Shown here piece after piece: positions 1-12,400 of a stretch of DNA of 20,636 nucleotides. Made by a program: the position numbers and the translations under genes. The stretch is from positions 95,574 to 116,209 of the forward strand of contig NW_003124929.1 of the NCBI RefSeq assembly GCF_000003605.2, given 5' to 3'. The notes under the pieces are model-generated. The model searched no databases. It saw only the letters and a program-made list of their open reading frames with translations, and was not told where the DNA came from. The DNA comes from Saccoglossus kowalevskii. Taxonomy: Eukaryota; Hemichordata; Enteropneusta; Harrimaniidae. Within the stretch, counting starts at the first letter, position 1, and each line of letters begins with the position of its first letter.

Positions 1-123
1 AACGTCATTGGAGTTGTTAGAATTGTGATGAAAGGATAGCAAAGAAGTGGTATGAGCAGAACCTTACCCATCATGCAATTGAACGTCATTGGAGTTGTTA
101 GAATTGTAATGAAAGGATAGCAG
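1..123. repeat. Tandem repeat, 81-bp period, cut by window edge
   Basis: The stretch starting AACGTCATTGGAG at position 1 recurs at position 82 with one G/A change over about 41 bases, then stops near 123. Only about one and a half units are visible, in ERMP1 intron 9; more copies may lie to the left. Confidence 0.75.
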
Positions 124-244
124 ATTTTAAATACAAATTATTGAATCTTCAATTTCAGGAGATCAATACTGCTACTCATTACATACTTACCCATGTCATA
201 CTGTTTAAATTTGACTGTAATAAATAAAATTGAGTGACACTGAC
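1..244 (-). other. ERMP1 intron 9 (partial)
   Basis: Begins at the donor GTCAGT after exon 9 and runs off the left edge. Apart from the 81-bp-period repeat nothing is recognisable. Confidence 0.85.
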
Positions 245-400
245 CTGTGTGAACATTCTCTTTGGTGTTGGATACAATGGATTTCCTCCATACGGAAATC
301 CATATGGTGTTGCCACGGTAATCCCCAACATTGTCAAAAACATTATCGACAATACAAGATATGTTCCTTCCAAACGACGCAGTACATAAACAAGACTCAT
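245..400 (-). CDS. ERMP1: ERMP1 exon 9: last exon in window
   Basis: 156 nt in phase 0-0, residues 633-684. One membrane helix ([16 protein letters not shown]) is followed by the [18 protein letters not shown] block, which matches the FPYSSNPANPKPKRVFLQ-type junction to the luminal C-terminal domain. Acceptor TGTTTTCAG|ATGAGT; donor ACACAG|GTCAGT. The gene continues to the left. Confidence 0.92.
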
Positions 401-3400
401 CTGAAAACAAAGCATTTAAAAAGTGATTAGCACATTTAGTATAATGTCCAGTTATATAAAAAGTTACTTTAACTACAGAGGCTCTGCGAATGTAATATGT
501 TTGGTAGTTATGTACAGGGAGTACTTCAGCTAAAATGCCACATTGTTATTTACACTTATGATGCCAAGTATTTTGTTTGAAGTTCATGAACAAAGCACAC
601 CAGCTGATGAAGCTTTGCAGACAATATGCAAATCTGCTAAAAAGCATAATGTTACATACAATATCCAAGATACACACGAGTTATAATTGTAAAAACATTT
701 AATTTTCCCAGGTTTTTAATTTCACATTTTTGATACTTTGAGCATACTCACTGGGTTTTTTAAGGTCACAATTTGCCAGTGAAACAATGAGTTCTATTGT
801 TATTTATTTATTCACATTACGCAGATTTAATTTATCAGTGAAAATAGTAAATTCAAAATGTCATAACTCTTTCTACCAAAATTAGTGCATTTTACTTATT
901 TTCATGTATTCTTTTTTGATAATTTTGAACTAAATGGGCTACAAAGTTAGGTAATATTGTAATATTGGCAGCAAGTGATACAAAGTTAGGTAATGTAACA
1001 TTGGCAGCATGTGTTACTAAGTGAAGTAATATTGCAACACTTTCAGCAAGTGATACAAAGTTAGGTAATATTGTAACATTGGCAGCGAGTGTTATAAAGG
1101 TAGGTAATATTGCAACACTTGCAGTAAGTGTTACAAAGTTAGGTAATATTGTAATATTGGCAGCAAGTGATACAAAGTAAGGTAATATTGTAACATTGGC
1201 AGCTAGTGTTACAAAGTTAGGTAATATTTTAACACTTGCAGTAAGTGTTATAGGTAATATTGTAACATTGGCAGCAAGTGTTACAAAGTTAGGTAATATT
1301 GTAACACTTGCAGTAAGTGTTACAAAGGTAGGTAATATTGTAACACTGGCAGCAAGAGTTGCAAAGTTAGGTAATATTGTAACATTGGCAGCAAGAGTTA
1401 CATAGTTAGGTAATATTGTAACACTTGCAGCAAGAGTTACATAGTTAGGTAATATTGTAACACTTGCAGCAAGTGTTATAAAGTTAGGTAATATTGTAAC
1501 ACTTGCAGTAAGTGTTACAAAGGTAGGTAATATTGTAACATTGGCAGCAAGTGATACAAAGTTGGTAATATTGTAACACTTGCAGTAAGTGTTACAAAGT
1601 TAGGTAATATTGTAACATTGGCAGCAAGAGTTACAAAGTTAGGTAATATTTTAACACTTGCAGTAAGTGTTACAAAGTTAGGTAATAATGTAACATTGGC
1701 AGCAAGTGTTATAAAGTTAAGTAATATTGTAACACTTGCAGTAAGTGTTACAAAGGTAGGTAATAATGTAACATTGGCAGCAAGTGTTACAAAGTTAGGT
1801 AATATTGTAACACTTGCAGTAAGTGTTACAAAGTTAGGTAATATTGTAACACTTTCAGTAAGTGTTACAAAGTTAGGTAATATTGTAACACTTGCAGTAA
1901 GTGTTACAAAGTTAGGTAATATTGTAACACTTGCAGTAAGTGTTACAAAGTTAGGTAATATTGTAACACTTGCAGTAAGTGATACCAAGTTGAGTAATAT
2001 TATTGCATTTAACAAGTGATACAAAGTTAGGTTAGCAGGAATAATATTCTAATATTGGCAGTAAGTGGTACAAAGTTATCAAAGGAACATTGGATAGTAG
2101 TGAAGCAATAAATTACAAATTATAGTGATATTGACAGTTGTGTTACAGTGTTAGACAGCAATGACAGAGCCATGCTTAGAAAGATCTGCATTATTGTTGT
2201 ACCTGTTACTTTGCATCCAGTCTGTGATAATTGGTTTGTATTTGCTTCATCAATTAATTTGCTGGAAAAGATGCAATTGATGATGCTTTCAAGCTTGACA
2301 TTTATATTACCGTTGATAATGTGACTTGTGCATTTATTTCAGTATCGACACTTATGACCCTTTGTTTTCATTAACGTTTATAAGTAAACCATGGACACTT
2401 TTCTTATTTGCATTTACTCTTTCGTTTGATTTGTCAATCATAGTGTTGTTGATCATAATTTTATTTATATAAATCATTTGCCTTGAATAGAGACAGTCAC
2501 ACTTAATACACAGCGTTTCATCCTCTCAAGTAACAATAAATTGTAAAAATTCTTTGCAGCAAAATGATTTAAATGGTTAAGGCACAAAAGATTTTAGCCA
2601 ATAAAGTTGTTTATAATATTGCGACAATTCCATTTTTAGAACTTTAAAGATATTATATACATTATCAATGCCTGAAACGATTTGATAGTGTGATGAAATA
2701 ATAATGAGTGAAAAATGACATATACTTGGCTATGTATCATACTTCAGATATTTACTAGTTCTTGTGCAGTGTGTGTTTGAAATTCATGAAATAAAACAAA
2801 TGTATTTTACATGTGCTGTATACATCGCTCTGGAAACCACATCAAATGCAACACTGTAGCAGTGACTGTAGCGAATTAAAAAAGCAGAATTTAACGCAGA
2901 AACAAATCATGATATTTTGTTGAAAAAATTATTTTTTTAAAAGCTGATGCCATTTGCATATAATTTAACTTCATATATATATATGTGATATAAATATTGA
3001 ATATTTGCAGCAACAACAACAATGACAGACAGTAAAGTTTGCAAGATATGATATCAACAATGAAAAAACTACCATTTACCAACAAAGTGAAATGAAAGAA
3101 TCAATGATTGTTATCAAACTTGAAAACAATCATGAAAATCAAGTTTCAATTGTCCCAATAAATATCATCATTGTATAGGAACCTACCAGGTAGGAAGTAC
3201 ACGAGACAACAGCAAACGTTAATAACGCAGCAATCAACAAATCAGGTTTCACAACTGAACCAATTCTTCCAGTTATTGGTAGGACCAACAAAAATAACAT
3301 CCAGATAATGTACATACTCATAAGTGTGGGGATTACCAATGATACAGTATGAGAGCCAAAGAAAAGTCGAGGCGGCATAGCTGTAAATAAATTATGGACT

Positions 3401-6400
3401 GTGAGTGAATGGAAACTAGTTGCTAATATTTTGGCATAATTTAATTTTTTTTTTAAATTCTTTGTTAGCACCCTGATATGAAATTCAATATTTTTGTTTT
3501 ATAACTAGTCATTATTAGCAAAATTGTTGTTGCATCAGACTCATGATTGATGGGGCTCAAATGCTACTTTTGGTTATGTGAGTGGAAGGCTATTTCGAAT
3601 GGCCGTTTTGCTTTCACTGATACGACTTTGGGGAAATTGCAGGTGGTTATGTTTGACCAGAACTCGTAGTCCTAAACATGCAATAAAGTTTAACTGTGGC
3701 AAAATGCATTACATGTCAGCACTTGCACATAAAAAAAAATGTCAGGACATTCCACATGTCTGACATGAAAAGGAGCAATGGGCAGAAGTAAAATAATTAA
3801 TGCCAGTCTACTTATGACCACACGCTTGAGTTTTTTCTTCTTTATCAACCCCTGTAGGCAATGAAAATTTATAGATTCTTTGACAATTAGTTACTACAAG
3901 TAACTAAAACCATGCTTATAAAATTTATTCCACTTATTTTCAATTGCAGTGATTGTCATTTGTCACAATTCTTTTTGAAAGAGTATTGTATTATTTTTGG
4001 AAAGGTGTATTTTAGCCCAGTTTGCAATTATTATACTCATTATAAATCACTTTGTCTAACGAGGACTAACAATTAAAAAATCCCAATTTTTTGCAGGAAT
4101 AATTCTATCGGTAATATTAAGGTACATGTACTTGTTATATCTCAGCATGTTCATATGGTCCAGTTATTTTACATAGCAATATCTGGTAAATTTTTGTAAA
4201 TAATAATCTTAAACAGTTCTCATTATAATTACCATTTAAATGGTCTGAAAAAAACAGTGACGTCAATCGTCTAAACACAACGGGAAAGGCCACCCACATC
4301 AGCAAGATATAAGAAGACATTGAATGCTTGGCAGTAGCGACTGCTAGAAAACTCATCCACAATAGAAGCGTTGCATCAAAATAGATTGACTCCACCTCCC
4401 ATAGATTTGTAAATCTCTAGATGAAAACAAAAATTAGAATATATGGTAGATTACATGCAAATCAGCCATTTGAGGATAAGTAATGTAATTAATATAGATC
4501 AATATTTTAATCGATAGATTGATCACAACATGCAATGAATATTTCACAGCACTATTACGACAGGAACACGCATAAATTGTACCCAAATCAGAGGTCAGTG
4601 ATTTAATGACCTAATTTGCATATAATCAATATTAATTAATAAATCCTCCAACAAAGAGCAGAAATTGTTAAGACCTTATGTCCTTATATAATTAACTATC
4701 CACTTTATTTTACAAAAAGTGATGGTTTGCTTGTAGTGGATTTTATAGCAATTTAACTTTTTCATGCCCAGTCGAATTTTTTTGCACTTTTTTCTTATAT
4801 TTTTATATTTCTGGAAATGAACCCTAATTTTGACCCAACAGACAAAATTTGAGTAAATTTTCAGTTTTTATTCAAAAAATTTTGCTATTTATTCCCAATC
4901 TTCTGAAGGAAAGTGCAGAGTATAAACAGGACTCTTTTTGTGAATTTTTGATGAAAAGAAGGAACAGATGATGAAAAGGTTAAATGAGGAATAGAGGGAA
5001 ACTATTAACAATCTATCGGTATGCAAATTAGTTTATATCTGTGTTTCAGTCACATCCTCAAATGTACTGATCAAGAGCCCAGTGAAATAAACTAGTGAGA
5101 TTTTAGTCTCATTTTGCAAAATTTTTGAAGAAAAAAAAAAGCGACATTATGACATACAATCATATTAGTTCAACTGAACACAATAAAAAAAAGATCATCG
5201 AATTTTCACCTGATTATATGAACAACCCTTCTCACCTTTTTGTAAAAATAATGTTTGGCAATGATATGAACAGAAATTAAAGTTAACAAGGCTGGGCATC
5301 CGTATACACCAAATATAAGGGAATTAGATGTGAACCAGAACATCCCATAACCAGCCATACTCAGTAGATAGCCAATTGTTATGGTAACTAAGAAGGATAA
5401 ACACCAGCTGAATGATATTATACCAACAGCCAGTAAAAGATGAAAGAGGTAAGACAATCCTACTGGACCTGGGAAGAAAAAAACAAACAAAAACAAAATG
5501 ATGAGAGATAGGTATATGGCTAAAAGAAAAGAAATCCCAAATTATTTTACAATTACGTAAATAAAAGGTATTTCACCCATGTCATCTTCAATGTTGTTGT
5601 TCAACATGATTCATGATTCTTCAAAAGTATTATGTGTACATGGAACATTTTAGACTGGAGCTGGACCTTTTGAAGTAACATGAAAGACTTCTAATATTAA
5701 CGTTGTAGATTAAACTAAGTATTTGAGAATTTAAAGTTGGGAATAATATTGCTAATACTGACAAAATAAGCAATTTCTTAGCCCAAGTACATCATGTCAA
5801 TGAAAAAAAGCCAAAGAAAACAAGGAATAAATATGTACTCAATAAATATTAAGTCATCAAGTCCTGATAGCATCCACTGGAAATTTCTCAAAGAAATAGC
5901 TAATGCTATAAGAACTACAAGTCTAAAAATTTTCAGTACATGATGCAGCAAAGCTTAAACTTCAAGGGGAAAACAGTTTTCATTTATAAAATATCTATAT
6001 AGAAATAACATAAAAAGGCAGTAAACCATTTTAACCACTCAAAATTTTCCGAATTGAAGGAATTTATGGCATCTGTATCTGTAAAAACAATTTTTGCAAA
6101 AGTCAATGACCATCTGTGACCACAGGCAAATTTTTTCATTCCTAATTTGTATGATATTCACTGATTTACGAAGTTTGTTTTTCGTAAATTTAAAGCCGGT
6201 TACAGTATTGAAAAGCACTGACATACAATCATTAGATATCAAGACAATTGCTTTTGATGAAAATGAAGTTCAAGCCCTGTTGCAATTCCCTCAGCTTGGG
6301 AGAAGTTTTAAATTATAGAATCTGTTCGTATAACTTCTCTTTTCAATGACCTCACGATCAAAATATGAGATGATGATGAAATAATAGGTGTTTGCTAGGC

Positions 6401-9400
6401 TATTGTTCCTACCATGTTCTTGCCATATCAAAACCATTGTAGTTTATATGGTTGTTGTCATGGCAATTACAATTTTTATCATCTATCATCATGGTATCTA
6501 TACCAAGTATCAAAGTAATTGAGAAAAACTAAAAAATCACATTTTTTAATAAAAACTACAAAAATTATCATTAAAAGTACCAAAATTGAAAATGTCATCA
6601 CAAAATGAATAAATCTGAGAGAGATCCAGCCAAAGTACACATATAACAATTATTAAAGCAATTGACTTTCAAGAAGAAATCCAAAAAGTCATTTTTACTT
6701 TAATTTTGTGAGAGAAAAATTGTTCATTAATTTAAAATATATATATCAAACATATGTAAAATTTCGATTGACTTTTGCAAAATTTTGTTCACATGACGTA
6801 CGCCATTCAATCACCAAATTGCCTAATATTCCAAGCAGTTAAACTGTTTACAGTGAGAGAAGTCATATGTAATAATAAAAAAATTTCCCACTTCCCCAGC
6901 TGAGGGCGCGAGACACTGCCTTATTTTTTTGGTACCCACCTTCATACTCATCTTCATTGGCCAGCACTCTTTGCCATATAGAAGTCAATACATAGAGCAG
7001 AATACAACCATTAAGTAGAGTAGCAATACGCACAGGATAAGCCACAAGAAAAAAACCAAGAACATCAAAATATATCATGTCACCATGGCGATATTCTTCG
7101 GGATCTTCTAAATATGGGGAATTGGCAATGTGTTTAATCAGGGCTAAAATGTTGTCTCCTGGAATAAAATAAAATAAAATAGTAGAAAATTCAGTGATTT
7201 TCTTGTCCAACTGTTCAGCCACACTTCCCAATGAGAAGGCATACATCAAAATTAAGAGCAGCAGATTAACAGACTTGAGATTAACTTGAGATTATACTCA
7301 TTTACATACTCATCATTGTATCTACAAAATTTGCATGATTTAAATCATGCGACTGAAAACATCTATAAATGATGCTTGAACATGTTAGGTATGGACGACC
7401 ATTTGATTTCATCAGGGTGGCTGAAAGATTTGTTGAAAAAAAAAATTTCAAGCTAGATGATGAGAAAGAAAATAAAAAATTGCATGCAAGATGTTGCAGG
7501 AACAATTGTTGGCAAAAAACAAATTGCACTGGTCAAAATCTTTCAGCCAGCCTCCGCCCTATCCCTAATTTCAAATGTTTGACCCCTTAATTTATTTTTT
7601 GTTTAGTTTTGATCACAATTTATAAAGAGTACTACAACATTGACAATGATTTTTCAATATAGAATTTAAGGATATTCTGGAAATTTATTAAATTCCTATA
7701 TTAATAGTGTTTCAGGGTCTTACCTGCAGCTTGTAGAGATCCAGGGTAAATTCGTTGGGGCTCATCATACTCTGTATGGTAGACATATCCATTAGTTACG
7801 TAAGCCATATCAATACCTAGGCGATAGAAACAATGAACACAGATAATGTAACAAAACTTATGCAACAATTAAAATGATAACAAATACTACTATGCTTTAA
7901 ATATTTACTCATCTTTCAGGTTTAAAGTGTTAAAAAAATACAAATTGTATCAAAATAAAAACAAGATAATTGTCATACTCAACCTTTGAGGGCACCATAT
8001 AACAGCAAATACAAGTCAATTTAATTTCCAATATTGATGAGTGTGCAGGTTTGCACTTTTATTTTAACTTATCATGAAAAATGCATGTAGTAATACTCTA
8101 TTTTATTTTTTTTACAATTTGTAGTTAAATTTATGAAAAATTATTATTCAACATGGAAAATATTTTAAAAGAAGAAGATTGAATATGCACTGATAGTAAG
8201 TCTAGCACCCTCTAGCACTTCCTGCTTCAGGTAATACCAACCAATAGGAAATATACAATTATATAAGTAGTCACAAGCAGAGATTGCGTTAACACTTTTG
8301 TGTGACGAGTTCCAATGAAACATATTCTGTTTATAAAAGGGCTACTTTTTTTTACTTAAGTGGGGGGGGGGGGGTCCCTCTCTAAGATTGAAGTTCAAAA
8401 GCATTGTATGGGATTATCACATTTCCTGATCACAAGTCCAAGGTGAAATCACATAAAAGAAAATTATATATTTATCATATTCGTATGACACCAAAATCTT
8501 CCAAGGGTAGATAAATGACAGTAGGACTAGTTTGGAAGTATTTCACAAACTTTGGGTGAGAATGTTATGAGATTCAGAGGATGTTAATGGTGAAAATTGT
8601 TTAACAGACACTTGGGACTCTAAAACTTTTTTAAATAATATTGAATACCTGTTCCAACACATTTCATCATCAACAAATTCACTTTGATCGATATGAGAAT
8701 TCATGACAAAATGCTAGAATCTGAATTTTATTTTACAATAACGGCATGTAACATACAATTAAAAGCAGGAACTTGTTACCTGGAACGTCTCCATAATCTC
8801 GGAAAATCCTGAAGTCAGTATCCGCAGGAATGACACCGCTCTGGAATAAATCTTGTGCAAAGGAGTTTGCTAAGGGATATTTTGCAGTGGCTGCATAGGC
8901 GTGCACTAACCATGGATGATGTGGACCTTAAATAAAACACTCCAATTATTATCAAGCACCATGTTTGTAGATCCACGATACAACAGAGAGTAAGATGTAC
9001 AAGGTAATGTCAACATCTATATACTCCCTAACAAATTACTAACTTTCGACACACACTCAAGCAAATTAGAATGAGATATTTCAAAGATTTTGACTCAAAG
9101 ATCAAAACAAGAATACATTTTGGTAACCAAAATCAAGATTTTCCATCTAACAAACAGTGAAATATTGGCACTAAACATGGGTGAGCAAATTTATGAATAT
9201 TTGAATTATTGTATTAAATTCTGAATAATAAATCAATAAATATTATGTAAACCACTAATATTTAGAGATAATGGTGAATTTTATGATACTCAGCCATGAT
9301 GTCTAAAAATTTATAAGGCTTACATTGGCCAATCAGCTTGCCAGGATTTTAATATATTTATATGTATTTTGAAAAATTCAGTAAATTATTAAACTTATTA

Positions 9401-12400
9401 AACTGTTTTATTACACTGAACTGCCATGATAAATATAGTCTTCCACACTGCTAAATAAATATTACTACTACTATGATAGTGATACCAGAATAGCATGAGT
9501 GACACTGACCGCATAATACAAAATAAATAATTTAAAAATAACATGACCTGCAACACAACTTACAAACTGTCCTACAACATTAGAGAATATATAAACTATT
9601 TTATTAAATATTTTCCCCATTCCCTCAACTGGAAATTACATGTCAATTAATTACACAATTGCTCAACTGTTGTAATTTTCAAGATCTTTCAAATAATGCA
9701 TTTTTACCATAGAGTCAGTTGTTACAATATTTGCAAACAAATCCCAACCTGCATTTATGCACAACTAGCTAAGCCCTATTAGTTAATATTAGACTATATA
9801 ATGTCAATCTATAACCTTTTGTAAGTTTTAGATAACCCTGAAACATGTTAAACATTAAGGAATTATAACGGTACAACTCACATAATTTAATATGCCGTAC
9901 AAGCTTTGCACTTAAAATTTGATCTGTTAAATCCTAATCAAGTCTGAGTACAGATATAAAATTGTTGCCATGCTCAAGTTCTTTAAAATACAATTTCAGC
10001 AAAAGTTGACACAACCATGTAATTACTAGAGACAGATAATGCAAACACAAATTTTCCATCAGCTGAAACCTATTAAAAATCAGATTTTACCCTCATATGA
10101 CCCCTTTCAGATTTCACAAAATAAACTTAAATAATTGTTTCCATATATATTCGGCAAATTTTTTGATCGTTATCATCTGTAGACAAAGAGATACTATGTT
10201 TAAAAAAATGATAAAAAAAAATCAGAATACATTAATATGTGCAAATGGTGCATCAACCATTTTAAAATTATGCCATTAAATAAGCTGCTGCAAGGTATCA
10301 ATATATGTTAAAAATGCATGCACGGAGAAGTCCATCTTACCCTGGGTTGTAGCGATAAATTGTTAATGGAAATCACTGCTAATAACCGCCCACAGTACCA
10401 CAAGTACTGTACTGTTTTTGCATGTCAGAGGACAATGAAATATTCCTTTACATATATTCTAATACTTGATGAATTAATTTGCTAATCCAAGGAGACTGGG
10501 GCAGATGAATGATATAACTACCAAGGATACAATACCTACAGATTGGACCAGTACAGCAAATTAAATTTGAATGTTTTTGTATTTAATACACAACATACAA
10601 TTTTTTACTGTATTAAATGAATGCAGAAAATAACATAAATGGTTAAACATACTTTAAAAATTATCTGAGAAGTGAGCAAATTTAATAACAGAGCTAGATC
10701 ATTAAAAATCATGACTTTTTTTATTTGCCAGTGAGCAATTTCCAAAATATTCAACCTCTGATCATGTATGTATGTATGTATATTATTTACTACACAAAAA
10801 CAATCTGTGTTAATACTAAGAATTGTGGGAATGTTGTATCATATGTTAGTATAAACATTCTCTCATCAAAACCATGCAGTTTTGTGACTCAGTGGTTATG
10901 CAGTGTTTAAGGTCCTACTCTGCCATGAGTCAGACAGTAAACCTCTAATATAATTAATTGTAATTAAAAAGTATACTCGTAATATATTTGATATGTACAT
11001 TGTACTACAAATACAGTAACTATTTTTTATATCAAATCTTGAAAAATGTTTATTTTTTTGAAGCACTTACCTGTTTGAAAAACTACCTCCCGTCCACCCG
11101 ACCCAGCACTTTCAAAATTCAGAAATGCTTTGATATCTTTCCTCCATTGATGGTTAGTTATAAATCCATGGCTTGCATGCAAAATGTTTTCCTCTGCACC
11201 ATTGAACAGGAATATGACGCTATGCTTGAGTGGCTCGTCTGATTCAACTAAGATTCGTAATATTTCCAGCAAGACAGCGCAGCTACCAGCATCATCGCTT
11301 GCGCCTGAAGTGAGAGAAGAGGGAAAGAATCTGGCAATCATGCAAAACATTTTTCTATTTTATTACTTGCAACGCCGTCTCAGTTTTGTGACAGTGAGTT
11401 GCAATTTTATATGATTCATGAATTTAACACAGTTACAAACACAACAATTCATTAAAAATGACACAGTCACAGTTGGAATTTTTTCAAAGTTATCTCTTAT
11501 GAGCCCCCCAAAAAGGGTTGCTTGAATTTTTTTGATTTGTGAAAACATTTTCAAACAAATTACATATAATTTAGAGTTAGAGTTTAGAGTTTCCAGGGTG
11601 ATTATAGTTTCTGATTATATACAATGACATGTTTTACCCATAATTCTTTGCATATATGTAAAATTTGAATTTAACTCAAACTATTTTAAGTCTTTAATTA
11701 CTGTCACCGCCATATTGTTTGAAAAGCAAAACACATCAACTTTGCTAGCTGTAAGTTACTGACCAGTTTCCCATGCTCACCTGCAGGTCATTACGCAATT
11801 AGAACAAGCTCGGTGGGGGCTTGGATACATTGAATATAAATTGTAAATTACGATGCAATTGCCTTTCAATTTAATTTCATACAATCATGTAAATTTCAAT
11901 ACAATAAATGGCAATGTTATCCAAACAGTCTGAAATGTCAAATGCTGGTGTGTCAAGGGTGCATCATAATGCTCGTAAATGCGCACATTTGTGTGGACCC
12001 TCATAAAAATGGTTTGAACTGACCATTTCTAGTCAAGTAACGATCTTGAGACTTGAGATCTTGTTTTTAGATGCAAAAATTGATGATCATATTAACTCTT
12101 GGTTAATCTATGTACCGGTACTTGTACATGCTTTATAAGACCTTTGAGAGCTGTCTGTACTTCACCTACAAGTCTCTGGCTTGCAGGGGTAACCCTAGCA
12201 AATAATTACTGTAAAATTATTTTAGTAAATTATCATTATGGTTTTTTCCAAATAATTACATTAGTTTAATATTATTAAGGTTTTATAAGCGAGTATGAAA
12301 TTTCATCAATGATGGTGATATGCAAATAAGATCTCATAGGATCACAAGTTTCAATGACAATGAAGTCGTATTAATAAGGACATCAAGATCAAAGTGTGCT

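Noticed and set aside
1515-2024. Long overlapping open frames on both strands (169 codons minus, 133 codons plus at 1618-2019), 13-residue repeat proteins
   Set aside because: They come from a 39-bp unit that is a multiple of three and lacks stops; both strands are open at once, units vary without regard to the frame, and edges break it.
10881-10935. tRNA gene
   Set aside because: Only A-box-like and poor B-box-like words; spacing is too short and no cloverleaf can be drawn. Kept only as a weak SINE fragment.
11027-11414. Plus-strand frames over ERMP1 exon 2 (10988-11242 and 11184-11414)
   Set aside because: They are opposite-strand shadows of the conserved M28 exon, which has matching splice sites and family motifs.
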